Below the pieces are notes generated by a model. It saw nothing but the letters and a program-made list of their open reading frames with translations. It searched no databases and was not told the DNA's origin. Shown here in pieces: positions 9,328 to 20,621 of a DNA stretch of 64,000 nt; position 1 is the stretch's first letter; each line of letters begins with the position of its first letter. The position numbers were made by a program, and so were the translations under genes. This DNA comes from Adiantum capillus-veneris (taxonomy: Eukaryota; Streptophyta; Polypodiopsida; Polypodiales; Pteridaceae): the NCBI GenBank assembly GCA_014529385.2, contig CM043953.1, positions 82,437,838 to 82,501,837 on the forward strand. Reading direction: 5' to 3'.

Positions 9328-11489
9328 TATATTTTGGCCCATGCATATGTAAATATTTCTTCATATATAGGGCCTAAATAAAAGATTTTTTCATAATTAT
9401 TTTGGTATTTATTTAAATATTTCTACCTAGGTGTGTGTTATTTATGCTCTGTACATTGCCTCACCATTACCACAATTTTTTCTTACCATTTTTCATACTC
9501 TTTATTCCATATAGAAATATTTTCATGTAAGCTTCTCTTATATTTGGTGTAACTCCACCCCAACAAAATCCAAAAAAACTAGTTTTATTTATGTGTATAT
9601 TTTTTCACTATTTTGATTTTTCCCTTCCTACATCTATTTTGTTTTTTTCTAAAAAATTAGAACACCAAAAATATTTATCTTTTTATGGTAGCCTCATAAT
9701 GAGAGAGATTTCTTTTGACCCCTTTATATTTTTTCCACTTATATTATTTATATTTGACATGTACATATTTTTTAGACCCCTCAATATTTGATTTTCTTAG
9801 TTGTACTATTCACTTATATCCTAATCTCAACAATATCTTCAATTATAGACCTACCAAATAAGGTCAAGGGTAGGTGGCATGCATACATGCACTAAGAAGG
9901 GCTCACTCTTGGAGGTATTCAAAAGAATCATCCAAAGAAGGACCCCACAAGGACCTTTGCAGTGGAAAAAAACGGTCGGTTTTGCTGAATTTTTAAAGTT
10001 CACTTGCTCTCCGAATTTGAAAAGGTCATACAAACAAAAGTTGTAGCTCCTGGGCTGAACTTTTGCCTCAAATTGTTTCATATTTTTTTGAGCTACGAGC
10101 TGTGAGCTATGATTTTTTTAGTAAACCCCAGTTTTCCCATGCTATGCAGCCACACTCTCTCTTCCACTTTATCATTTTCCTCTTTCACACACACTTCTCC
10201 ACTCATCATCCCCATCTCTCTCACCACTCCTCTCTGCACACTACTCACCTTCTCCTCAACCTTGAAGAATAAGAGAAACCATGGTGAACTCATACCTCCC
10301 ACACACAATTCCATTCCAAAATTGACCACCTAGTCTCATTTTTCCTCCTCCAATTTACCCATATCTATAAAAAAAACCACAAAATTCAGCCTCTTCTCTT
10401 AAAAGACAGCATCATGGTGGTTGATTACTCAGCTTCAATTATCTTGTCTCTCAAGGAAGGTCAAGAGTGGAGAAAAAATGTACCGTCAAAGCTAGTGGAC
10501 CGTCAACAGGCGTCAAAATCGGCCCTACTCAAGACACTTGGAGCATCAACCTTGTAAGAAAGCCACCTTTTCTTACCTCTTAAGAGTTTTTTTCTTCCTT
10601 ATTTTTATCCTACATGGATACTCCCATTGTAAATATCCAATTCCATTTGTAAATTAATACTAACTCTACTAACACTAACCCACTATGAAAAGTCCTATCA
10701 CCTCCATTTCTCTCCTCTCTCTTTCCTCACCAACTTCTTGATAATTCCAAGCAAAAGAAATTAGATAAATTGTTGAAAATCTAACCCAACCATGGTTAGA
10801 GGAGTAACCCTAGCCTTCAAAATTTCTATAAAAGGAGGGTGTAGCTAGCACAAAGGGGGAGCCATAAGCAAGAGCACTATGCTATAGCTTGAGAAGCCAA
10901 GCTCAACCTCTCTAGAAGGAGCTCTTGAGTGGAAGCTCATTGTCTTATGCATGTGCATGTGTTGTAATAGGGGATTAGCAAGGGAACTCTATGCCATTGT
11001 AAGAGAGAGAGTGATCATTCAATTGAGAGTAGGAAATCTATCATATCTCCTACTAGTGTAAGCCCAACATTTGCTGAATCAAGGAGGGTGGATTTGGACT
11101 AAGCTTGGATACTTTGTCTCCCTTCCAACGTGAAGTAATGGACAACAATGATGCGTAAGTGTCTTGGTGTTTTTTCTAAGTTCTTGATAGCTTGTCTCTG
11201 GTGTTGTCATCAATCTAGCCATAAATCCCACATACTGTAAGAGGGCGACAGGGTGAAGAGGACTCCCCTGGCCTTAAGACAGTGATTGGGTTGGCTTTTC
11301 TTGTGATGTGTTGTGGTGAAATTTACGCAAGCTATGTTGAGCAAATACTAATCTCACTTTGATTTATCATGACAGATTTGTAAGAAGGTATTAATGCAAC
11401 AAACACCCCCTCCCCCTTTCTCTCTCTTTCTTAAATATATAGTTGTGTTTGCTTGATCATTGCCGATACGTTTCAAAGCAGTCCGAGCA

Positions 11490-11541
<52 letters not shown>

Positions 11542-11802
11542 TGTTTTAGTGTGTAAGAGTGTTCCATTGGTGTTAGGGTTAGTGTAAATTCCTTGCTTGT
11601 TTGTGGGTTGCTCTAACGATTCTCCTCTTTTGCGTCCTAGTTCGCTCTTAAACTAGGTGGTGCCCCTTGTGTAGTTGGTATTTGGCTGTGGGTTTGTTGT
11701 TTTGGTTTGTGTTGTGTTGTGCCCCAGCCCCATTGAGCAGCACGGGAGCCTTGAAGGGTGTCTAGAGGCCACTCTTCTTGTTGCCCGCCCCGGACCGCCT
11801 CA
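9083..11802 (+). repeat. 3' LTR of element A (2720 bp, complete)
   Basis: It starts TGATAGCC after the polypurine tract and ends CCGCCTCA, followed by the split gag of element H. From 9668 it repeats the window start. It contains an (AT)n tract at about 9266-9325, the GTCAA cluster, TATAAAAG at 10827, and a (TC)n tract at about 11493-11536 that is about twice as long as in the 5' LTR. The U5 block TGGTGCCCC is at 11658-11666. Confidence 0.92.
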
Positions 11803-13500
11803 CTATTTTCTTGGTTCATCCTCCTGATCACTTCCTCAATCATTTGATCAACATCCGGCACAGTTGGGTTTTGCCCGCCCAGTTTCATTGTGGACTCAAT
11901 AGTGGTTGAAGAGGTGCTACTCATCCCTTGGTCTGTGTCTTTTGTCACCTCTCCATATGCCTTGCAATTGTCTACCAGATACAACGCCTCTTTCGTGACT
12001 TGCTCAGAAGTAACACATGCCTTTAAGTGCAAGTCTTTTTTGAGAGTGTCATTTCGCAATTCTTCTATGAAAAGGACTGACAGTCTCTCATCTTGAGGGA
12101 GTTCTCTAGCAGGGCATATTTCTATGAATTGCTTGAATCGAAGCGAGGATTCCTTCACCTTTTCCTTATCCTTTTGTCTAAATGCATAAATCTTGGAGAC
12201 AATATTATGCTGAATTACTCTCTTTGAGAATTCCTCAGCAAATTTTCAAAGAAGTTGCTCAATACTTGGGAATTCTAGGCTGTGTAAGGGTTGAAACTAG
12301 GTCAAAGCATTTCCTTCTAGAGTCAACCCAAAACCTTCATATTGAGTATGGAAATCGGTGACCTGTTTTGCCCTCAACTCTTGTTTGAAGATTGAAACAT
12401 GAGCATACGGATATCCCAACCCACTATACTTTTTGGGTACACACTTTGCAACTTGAGATGGTCGCATGCATCTGGACTCCGCAACCATCCTCACCACCCT
12501 AGATCCTCCTAGTGTGGTCTCTCTGGGTTCATATTCTCCTCTTGGCACTATAATTGGTATCCTATCTGCCATATTTTCATCAAGTCAATCTCGCGTAATA
12601 ATCGGAGGGATTCTAGTTGTGTAAGTCAAATCAGGTGCCACATTGCCCCTCTGTGTATTTATAGGAGCCCTAGACCCCGTTGATCCCATAGGAACTGTGT
12701 TCGAAAACCATTGTTTTCCAAAAGAATCTTCCACTCTGGTTCTTATTGGACTTACATTCCCAATTTTTGGTCTCGTGTGAGTAGCCGTGGTTTTCACTTC
12801 TTCTGAATTTACATAGTATTGGTGAAGTGGTCCTCCAAAATATGTATATCGTTCTAGATCCTTACGATCCATAGGAGAGTGTTTTCGGCCATACTTATCC
12901 ATTATGACCACCTGAATACTTCTCCCCTCTGTGTAAGTAAAAATTTATAGTTTTTTGCGGTCACTCTATTCCTTGATGCGTGGTTCATCACATCTATAAT
13001 AGAGTGTTTGTTCTCCATTATTGAATTTATATAGCCCCATGTAAGTGTTGTTTGTATTAAGCCACTCTGTCTCATTGGTGCGTCTGAGCAACGTGTTTTG
13101 CTTGTCCATTTTGGGTGTTTCATCTGCTAGCTCTTCATCTACCTTGTCCTTGGTGGTGCCAGTCATCCTCCATTTGTCCACTATAAAGGGGTTTTGAACA
13201 ACTAGGTACATCATTCTCTCTGTGTCAAAATATCTATCTCCGTCATAATCCACATCTACAAGGTCTTTGAACTCGTTTGGCTTATTTTCCAACTTAACAC
13301 AGTAGCGGTCCATTCCATCCTTATAGATTTTGGCCTTAAGCACTTTAAATACAACAATTTTACGTCAGATGCAGGTTGGGAAGGACCCGTCCCCATGGAA
13401 GCTGTTTCCTTAGGGTTCAACCTGTTGGACTCCTCAGTAATTAACACCGTTTCACCATTCAAACAAATTCGGAATGCCACGAAACTTAAGGAGAGGTATT
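11803..13500 (-). pseudogene. gag: Element H: Gag remnant, Athila/Tat-like, split by element A
   Basis: Read leftwards from about 13500, fragments in several frames match the Gag of element D. YFDTERMMYLVVQNPFIVDKW aligns with YIDRNETQYLQVEKPDVIDKW of D. VTDFHTQYEGFGLTLEGNALT aligns with IFDFHTQFEGFGMTLKGKSLT. FIEICPARELPQDERLSVLFIEEL aligns with YIARCLELEILAEERLVSLFLEGL. The last fragment is cut at 11803 by the LTR end of A, so A inserted into this gag. Several frameshifts and stops show it is old; the rest lies beyond the left window edge. Confidence 0.8.
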
Positions 13501-14053
13501 ACAACACCTAAGGGCACATTCCTACCAAGTTCTGCAACCATTTGGGAAGGTACATAAATCACAATCCATCACAAAAATGTGCAAAAAACTGCAACAAAAC
13601 TACACAGAAATGTCCCCCCTTAAGCATAGGAACACTTATCCAAGGTCAAAACATTAAAAAACACCCATTTAAGATCTCAAATCAATGCATTTAGGTCGCA
13701 AACAAGACGTCATGAACCAAAACAAAATAAAAAATGATTACACTAGATTGTAGAGCAAGAGATAAGAAACACAATGTGCTATTCGAAATTAAATTCTAAT
13801 TACCAGGCAAGGAGAAAAGCGGATTACAGTTTGTACCAGCAAGAAGCTCTCACAGTCGACATCCAATTCTTCTCAAAGCTAATGATTGTGTGTTTTTCAA
13901 AACTAAGGGTTTTGACTTAAGAGCTAGGGGGACTTTCCCATGGCCATTCGTCCACTTACGTGGTGTGTAGTCTAAGAGACGCTAAGAGGGGATGACATAA
14001 TAGATTACAATTGAGAATCCTCATTAGCTAAATTACATTGCTTCTTCTGAAAA
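13501..14053. other. Unassigned AT-rich stretch, probably leader of element H
   Basis: No coding frame, LTR end or clear primer-binding site is visible. By position it would be the untranslated leader upstream of the minus-strand gag of H, comparable with the 2-kb leader of element D, but I find no copy of the D palindromic repeats. Confidence 0.3.
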
Positions 14054-14533
14054 ATGAGCGACTACAAAAAAGTTTGGTGTATATCCACCTTTTACTTGTC
14101 AGTCCACTGTGTCCACCAAACACCGGTAATTAAGACAACCTGGCGACGCGTTTCCAAGGAGGACAGACCGTCAGAGGATAACCCTCAACCAGAAGTGAAG
14201 AATAGTGAACATGATCTGGCTGAGAATGTGGTGACTACAGAGACAAGTGGCCCATCTATGGAGATGCAAGAGGAAGCAAGCATTCTTGTAGCACCCTCTA
14301 GTGGTGGGATTAGCAATGAGACCGGGGATTCATCAACCGAGATGCAAAATGAACCTAAATTTCTAGTTAATCCCTCTGCAGAAACATTAGATGATGGTGG
14401 TCAGCACAAATTAAATCCAAGCATCACTCAGGATGAGAAAATAGACCTCATTAGCCATATTGTTAAGGTGAAGGGTAATAAGATTAGTACTAGAATTGTT
14501 AGCTTGCTAAATCAGAGGACAAAGAAAAGATGA
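14054..14533 (+). CDS. Unidentified 159-aa ORF
   Basis: The product starts MSDYKKVWCIS. It has a hydrophilic middle rich in E, S and T with a repeated phrase (ETSGPSMEMQEEASILV and ETGDSSTEMQNEPKFLV, about 30 residues apart) and a basic end NQRTKKR. No domain is recognised. The low-complexity acidic middle and basic tail would fit the C-terminal part of a LINE ORF1 or another Gag-like protein, but nothing proves it. It ends at TGA and is followed by non-coding AT-rich sequence. Confidence 0.35.
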   Translation: MSDYKKVWCISTFYLSVHCVHQTPVIKTTWRRVSKEDRPSEDNPQPEVKNSEHDLAENVVTTETSGPSMEMQEEASILVAPSSGGISNETGDSSTEMQNEPKFLVNPSAETLDDGGQHKLNPSITQDEKIDLISHIVKVKGNKISTRIVSLLNQRTKKR

Positions 14534-15880
14534 CCCCCCTAGTTTCTTCTATCAGTAGTTCCATGATGTCTTAGCTTGGTGGTCAAGTTGATTGTTGTGG
14601 CAGGGCTCTCTCCTTGGTGGTAACCCCATGATAGCCTTGGATTCTAATAGTTGTTTATGGTCTCAGGGTGGCTCCCTTTATCATCTGATGTATGGTTGTT
14701 TGCTTTGGTTTGTTGGTGGATGTCATGTCTCAATTGGAGCATGGCTATCTATGTAACTTTTTTGTTTTCTTAATATTTATCTATACTCACAATTGTGAGT
14801 TTGGGAAAAAAAAGGACACAAGTGTCCCTTGCAAGCTGTGAAGATCAATATGGTTGTGTGCATGCATGAGCTTTCATTCATTTGTTGTATGGTCTACTAG
14901 CAAATACAATTCTTAGCAAAGTGTGCACACAAAATTTCCAAGGGTCACATTCATTGCCCCTTTGGTTGGAAATGTATTGCCCCTACTCTCTCTCTCCCTC
15001 TGTGTGTGTGTGTGTGTGTGTGTGTGTCCCCCGTTCACTTCCCTATAAGGGCAAAGAGGATCCCTGCACATGTTTCGTAAGCTACAACTTGAAGTTTAAA
15101 GTTTAAAGCAACAAGTACACGCTCAGATTCCCCATAGGATATTATCCCACCCCTTGAGTTCTTCATGTTGCTGTAGCTCGTAATTTACTCCCCATAACTA
15201 CCCACACAACATTTATGAACCATAGAATAGATATGGTTTCAACATTCCAAGGGCACTAGGATTGCGTGGGTAGTGCCATGAGCTCCTTGAAGGGTGTTGG
15301 GAATCCACAATCCTGCATGTAAGCACAAGATGGAGGTCAAAGGAGCCAGGCACATGGGCAATGCCAATGGTGCCATCACATGAAGCGCACCCTATAGGTG
15401 GAGTTGCATGTGGTCTAATAATGTGCAAGATTGTAGTTATTAGCTAACAGTAGGCTACCAAGGAGGAAGTAGGTGGACAAGGGCATTGTAGCTGCACCAA
15501 TGCCCTTGCCTTGCATACAAAAATCAAGAAAGAGGTGCAAGGATGCAGGGCTGCCCATGTGTGAGCAAGATAGAGAAGAGGGTATTATGAAGTGACAGAG
15601 GGTGTCACAAATTGCCAACTTGACATGTAGGTGGAGTAGGCCTAGCGGGAGTACATGGATCAAAGTCACATGCGATGGGGCAAGGCACAACGCTAACATG
15701 GTTGGTATGTCAAATGTAGTAGAGGCGAGACTAAAGGAAACAAACAAGGTGGCTAAGGCTAAGGTTCTTCAATAGCATGTTGGCCCAGAGGTGCGCCCGT
15801 GCAAGGTAGATTGCAACAAGTGCTAGCAACAAAGATCTGATGTATGTATGATGTGATCATGGGAAGTGCCAACTTGGTGG
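14534..15880. other. No identifiable gene; (TG)n and a 16-bp palindrome
   Basis: The stretch contains a perfect palindrome ACTCACAATTGTGAGT at 14785-14800, recurring at 31505 and (one mismatch) 35128. It also has a (TG)n run at about 15000-15028. Minus-strand ORFs of 71-110 aa near 15213-15747 have no recognisable motif and are probably chance frames. Confidence 0.4.
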
Positions 15881-16490
15881 GTTTTGCTAAAGAGGGTAGG
15901 TCGAGGCAATCAAGAAAGCATAAGCATTCTTTTTATTAGGTAAATAAAATAAGCTCCACAAGTGGTTTTTGTTTCATGCTTGGCAGTTCATGGTTGAGCA
16001 AGAAGCAACCTACTGTGGCCAATTCTAGTTGTGAGGTTGAGTATAGGGTATTCTTCATAGCTACGGTTGAGTGTGTATGGCTCAGATGCCTTATGGATAA
16101 TTTGGGTGTTGGACAAGACATTGCCAACATCATCTACACTGATAGTTAGAGTGCATTGGCAGTTGCGAGGAACCCATTTTTTCATGCTCGCACAAAGCAC
16201 ATTGAGGTGCATTACCACTATGTTCACTCATTTAGCATACTCAAGTGAGTTCTAAATGGAGTCTACATGATATGTTGTATATGAGCCAGTAACACAAGAC
16301 GGTTGCAAATGGATAACAATGTGAAAAATCAAGGTGTTACTCTTGGTTTCATTGAGCCTCCTACTGAACCGTGTTCCGATCAAACAAACAGCATGATCCA
16401 TGAAGGATGACATTGTGGAAAACACTAATATTCTTAAGAAGATACTAGAAATTTTGTTGTTGAGGAAAAAAACGCTTCTCCAAGGGGGGT
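15880..16490 (+). pseudogene. pol: Ty1/copia RNase H and pol 3' end remnant
   Basis: One frame reads STSGFCFMLGSSWLSKKQPTVANSS, then CEVEYRVFFIATVECVWL, IYTDS-stop-SALAVARNPFFHARTKHIEVHYHYV. These match the copia RNase H landmarks KQ-x-TVA-x-SS-x-EAEYRA, D-x-SA and FHARTKHIE-x-(R/H)YH. An internal TAG and the loss of upstream RT show it is a decayed 3' fragment. The frame is followed by AAGGGGGGTTAA and TGTCTGGCC at 16491, which looks like a polypurine tract and LTR start. Confidence 0.8.
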
Positions 16491-16834
16491 TAATGTCTGG
16501 CCTAGGGTAAGACTGGGCACTAGGCCTAGGGCCAAGACGGACATGCAGTGCAGGGGGTCCCTATATTTAGCAAGGCAAGGCGTATATAGGGCACGTTTGT
16601 GGGTGGTTAGTGGCATGCTCCAGTAACCTTTGTCTCACACTTTGACCACCTTTTGTTTGAGCTCCTCAAGCACCATGATCGCCCTCATGAATCCCTCTCT
16701 CTTTTGTAATTTTGGTATAGACCTATACCCCCTCAAATAGGTTTCTTCAAAATCCATCAACAACCATATAGTGCCCCTATCATGCTGAGGAGGTGTCATC
16801 CTAGGTGAAGTACATTGTAATGATTTCATTATAA
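16491..16834 (+). repeat. Probable start of the copia 3' LTR
   Basis: It begins TGTCTGGCCTAGG after a G-rich tract and contains TATA-like GCGTATATAGGG near 16570. I cannot find its end or a partner copy in the window, so its extent is uncertain; the G44 tract at 16835 may lie inside or beyond it. Confidence 0.4.

Positions 16835-16878
<44 letters not shown>
16835..16878 (+). repeat. G44 homopolymer
   Basis: Forty-four consecutive guanines preceded by ATAA. Such a tract can form G-quadruplexes and is hard to sequence, so its exact length is doubtful. Confidence 0.85.
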
Positions 16879-16879
<1 letters not shown>

Positions 16880-16882
16880 AGG

Positions 16883-17220
16883 AAACTGTTGTGCTCCTCA
16901 AATCATGATTTTAAAGAGCTGAGAAACATTCTTGATGACTGAATTAATGGGAAAAGCTATTAGGTCTCCCCAATCTCAAAAAAATAAAAATTCTTTCAAA
17001 ACACATTAAATGCCTAAGTGAAGGGTGTGTTTAGGAAATAAAAAGATAGATGAAGGTGGAAAGTCAAAAGACAGATGAATACAGAAAGTCAAAAGACATA
17101 TGAAGATGGAAAGTCAAAGGACCTTTTGTGTCTATATAAAGAGGTGGTCAACTTCACATTGATATATTTGTATGTCTCTTCTTCTTTATTTTCCCTTTAG
17201 CATTTTTTTCTCTTTATAGT

Positions 17221-17265
<45 letters not shown>

Positions 17266-17541
17266 CACGCAATGTTGTATCCATCCTTCCCAGCTGATAT
17301 TGTTGCAAATCTACGTGCTTCTTTGAAGCCATTAGGAATACCTTTAAAAAAAAGGTACTTCATCATTGCCCATTGCTATGTATTGTAGACTAGCACATCG
17401 ATTTTGTTTTTGTAGGGGTATCTTTAAATTAGGAATACCTTTTAATTTTTTGGAATCATTAGGAATATCTTTGAATTGGGAAAAACTATTGTGCTCCTCA
17501 AATCATGCTTTTAAATAGCTGAGAAATATTCTTGATGACTG
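16883..17541 (+). repeat. Pair of 59-bp direct repeats spaced exactly 600 bp apart
   Basis: 16883-16941 and 17483-17541 share AAACT(G/A)TTGTGCTCCTCAAATCATG and the rest, with about four mismatches. The sequence between them holds (TC)n at 17222-17263 and no coding frame. This could be a segmental duplication or termini of a small unrecognised element; no TG...CA ends are evident. Confidence 0.6.
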
Positions 17542-17640
17542 TTCCTTTGAACAAATTTTCCTTTCTTGCTATCATAGGCAGGGGGACTTCCACTCTTTAA
17601 TCACATTGAAATAGCACGACTAAGAGTACTACTCATATAT

Positions 17641-17651
17641 ATCCCCCCCCC

Positions 17652-17750
<99 letters not shown>

Positions 17751-17807
17751 TAATATCCAATCACGTCGACTCTCTCTCTCCCCCCCCCCCCCCCCCCCCC
17801 CCCCCCC
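17641..17807 (+). repeat. Compound microsatellite C20-(CT)n-(AC)n ... C28
   Basis: C homopolymer 17643-17662, (CT)n to about 17708, (AC)n to about 17746, a short unique spacer, (TC)n, and a second C homopolymer 17780-17807. There are no genes. Similar blocks fill the 3' LTR of element C, so this may be a decayed LTR fragment of that family. Confidence 0.8.
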
Positions 17808-19017
17808 AACAAAACTTTCAAAATTAGTCTCTATATTTATTGAAGGTATAGAGGGGAAGGAGAAGAAGAAGAAGCAAAAAATCTTTATATAGTAGGAAAG
17901 AAGCGTATGTCATTTTTATCTAATGTGAAGTGAGGACCTGTTGTCAAATGCAAACACTTGTGCTTGCACAATGAAGACATGATGCCTTATGGAGGAAGTT
18001 GATATGAATATATTATACACAAAACACCTTATATCCATGGTGTGGGCCCTTATAAGGGTGAGTGGAGTCAATGACATACCTAACATGGGGATAATCATGG
18101 ATGCAAATGCATTCTTATATTTAGAGGTAATGTCATAATATCTAATATCTAACTAAACCAAATGATTTTCTCATATTAAAGTGATCATTTAATGTGGGAG
18201 AATAAACGGGAACAAGAGGTAGAATATAGACATGTGCTTATGGATCTATCTAAGTAGGGGACCAAAGTTAATGGGTCCAAATAGGAGATGGTCTAGCAAA
18301 GAGCAATTCCAGATAATGGAGCTTAAAAGACCTTACGGTTAGCTTCATGCAAGACCTCCAAAGGTTAGTATTAAAAGTCCTTAGACCCAAGACCTTAGAG
18401 TATGTTAGACCTTAGACAAGCTAAGCATGTGCTTGAAGTGCTTTTCGTGCTTGAGTTGACTAAGGTGCTTGAGGTGCTTGAGCTAACTAAGGTGCTTGTC
18501 ATGCTTATGGGACAAGGTGCTTGAGAAGCTTGAAGTCAAACAAAGGCCTACAATGAGGGGGGACTAGCCATGCAAGTAGGTGATGAAAGAGAATGACCTT
18601 CGCCTCACTCAAGGGACACCCCTTGCTCAAAGAGGCATATGGGACACATGTCAAGCTCCTAGCTAGGTTACCCCCATATTGTGCCTAAAGATTATTGGTT
18701 GAATTTGAGAGGTTTCTAATGAGCATTTAGTTTAATTAAATAATTATGTAGGCATTATCAAGCCCTTTCTCTCAAAGGGGTAAGGAGGGCACTTGTCCAA
18801 AGACTACACATGTTGCTTGAAATGCATTGTGCATGTGATTGGCTAAGCCTAGAGGGGTCCAATGAGCTTCAATCATGAGCTACAAGGAGGGGTCGACCAA
18901 GGCAAGTTGGGGGTGTGCTTGGGGATATACTCTCTCACACACACACTCATATGCTTTCATTCTCACTTTGTGAAAGTGCAAGATCTCCATATCCCTCTCC
19001 AAGATTGATAAGTAGCC
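17808..19017. other. Unassigned stretch with degenerate GGTGCTTGA repeats
   Basis: Between 18425 and 18540 the motif (A/T)AGGTGCTTGA(G/A) recurs about six times in degenerate form. I see no coding frame or LTR pair. It abuts the broken pol end of element B at 19018, so part of it may be an element that truncated B. Confidence 0.4.
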
Positions 19018-20346
19018 TTCGTAGCTTCTGAGCCTTAGGTGTGGCCTCTGGCTTTAACTTGATCTTGTGTTAAACAACATCTACCACATGCACATCTTTG
19101 TAGTCTTAAGAAAAAAGCCAAGGAAACTTCCTTAGGACACATTTGAACTGCTCTCTTTCGTCCTTTGTAAGTGTTGTAGATAGCATACCATATAACATTC
19201 CTTCATCTTCCACAACTTGGTTCTCTTGATGACCTACCTCTTCCAAGCCTTGACAAGAGGTCTCTTGGTTGTTTGGCTTAAGCCCTTCCCCCGTGACTTC
19301 TATGGAAGACTCCTCTTAAGTAATGCTATTGCTGCTTTCTTCTTTTGAAATGCTATCAATCCAGTCTTCCTCCATCTCACTTTGCAATGATTCTTCGTGG
19401 AGCTCCTCTTGACGTTGCTCCTTAATGTCAAAGACAACCTTCTTATGATTTTCATTCCTGCAAATCAACTTTTCACTTTTCAAATCCTACAAAGCTCACA
19501 TTTTCATTAGCCATTGTCTTCCTAAGATAAATGGATAGCTGCTTCCCTTGGTCGACATAACATAAAAATCCACTGCCTTCTTAATTCCAAAGGACTCCAC
19601 AAAAACTTTTACAAATTCCTATGTACCTAGCCTTGCTATTGTTTGCCATTTTCACTTTGGTTTCAGGTGTGTCATGGATGTGCATGCTTAGTCTTTGCAT
19701 GATGCAAATTTGTGCATCCCCATCGCACTAGAGCTTTCCTAACCAACCTTCCTTTAATGTAACAATCTAGCATTGATATAAGATCCTCATTCATTTCAGC
19801 TTGTGCAATTTTTACAACAGGCACACTCTCTTTTGCCTTTCTCCTAGTGCTAAGTGTCTTCATTAAATCCTCCTAACTTGTGGACATAATGCAAGAAACT
19901 GAGACCATGAGATATTAATACCCTTACCTCTCATGTCTTCCAATAGGTTGTATGGATCCATGCCATGTCCAAAAGGGAAGTCTTGGAGGTTGATACGACG
20001 TCGAGTCATCTTGCCTTCCTTGTTCTCCTTCGCCTTCTTTCCTCGTCCATGGTTACTTTTTGATGTGACTCCTTCTTTCTCCTTACCTTTTCCACGGCCA
20101 CACTTAATTCCATTTGCTTCCATGTCCACGTTATTTGAATTTGTCACCTATACAACATGCACACTTGGATCTGGCAAAGGTGGAACTCCTTCCACTCCTG
20201 ATGGAGGTGGTCTTGTCTCATTTGGTCTTTGCAGAAGCATTGATTGTTGACTAGTTCCTTTACCTGCATTCATCACTGGGTAATTCAAGTTAGGTCTCCG
20301 TGGCTCCCCACGAGGACAAAGACAATTATACATCCCATGTCTAGAG

Positions 20347-20593
20347 CCTGGGGGATTCACTATGTGTAAAACTACCATATCACGTGCGTTCAAGACATGT
20401 TTGTAAAAACCCTTATCTGTTAATTTTTTGAGGAATATAATATACCCTTTTTTCTTAAAATCTGTAATTTTTTTTCAAATTTGAAAAAATAATTTCATTT
20501 TGTATATATATTTTTGTAAGTTTCAAGAACTTTAAATACCCTTCTTTTGAACTCACCTGATAGGTTACATTTCTATTAGGTGACCTCCCCGGG
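20347..20593. mobile_element. hAT-like MITE (247 bp) in the gag of element B
   Basis: The insert is flanked by a perfect 8-bp duplication GTCTAGAG (20339-20346 and 20594-20601). Its ends form an imperfect 14-bp terminal inverted repeat: CCTGGGGGATTCAC on the left and CCCGGGGAGGTCAC as the reverse complement of the right, 10 of 14 matching. Gag sequence resumes on both sides. An 8-bp duplication with short inverted repeats is the hAT signature. The interior is AT-rich and codes for nothing. Confidence 0.75.
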
Positions 20594-20621
20594 GTCTAGA
20601 GTCCCCGCAATTTCAACATTG

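Larger units (their letters stand above)
1..11802 (+). mobile_element. Element A: Tat-lineage Ty3/gypsy LTR retrotransposon, nearly complete
   Basis: The order is 5' LTR (start outside the window), primer-binding site, four small accessory ORFs, gag-protease-RT-RNase H-second RNase H-integrase, polypurine tract and 3' LTR. Window base 1 corresponds to base 9668, so about 585 bp of the 5' LTR are missing. The two LTR copies differ by eye at roughly 15-20 substitutions plus a (TC)n length change over about 2.1 kb, which indicates a recent insertion. The second RNase H domain between RT/RNase H and integrase places it in the Tat clade. The 3' flank is the interrupted gag of element H. The left target duplication cannot be checked. 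Confidence 0.93.

Noticed and set aside
15213-15747. Two minus-strand ORFs of 71 and 110 aa
   Set aside because: No recognisable domain, no homologue elsewhere in the window and no start context. Most likely chance open frames.
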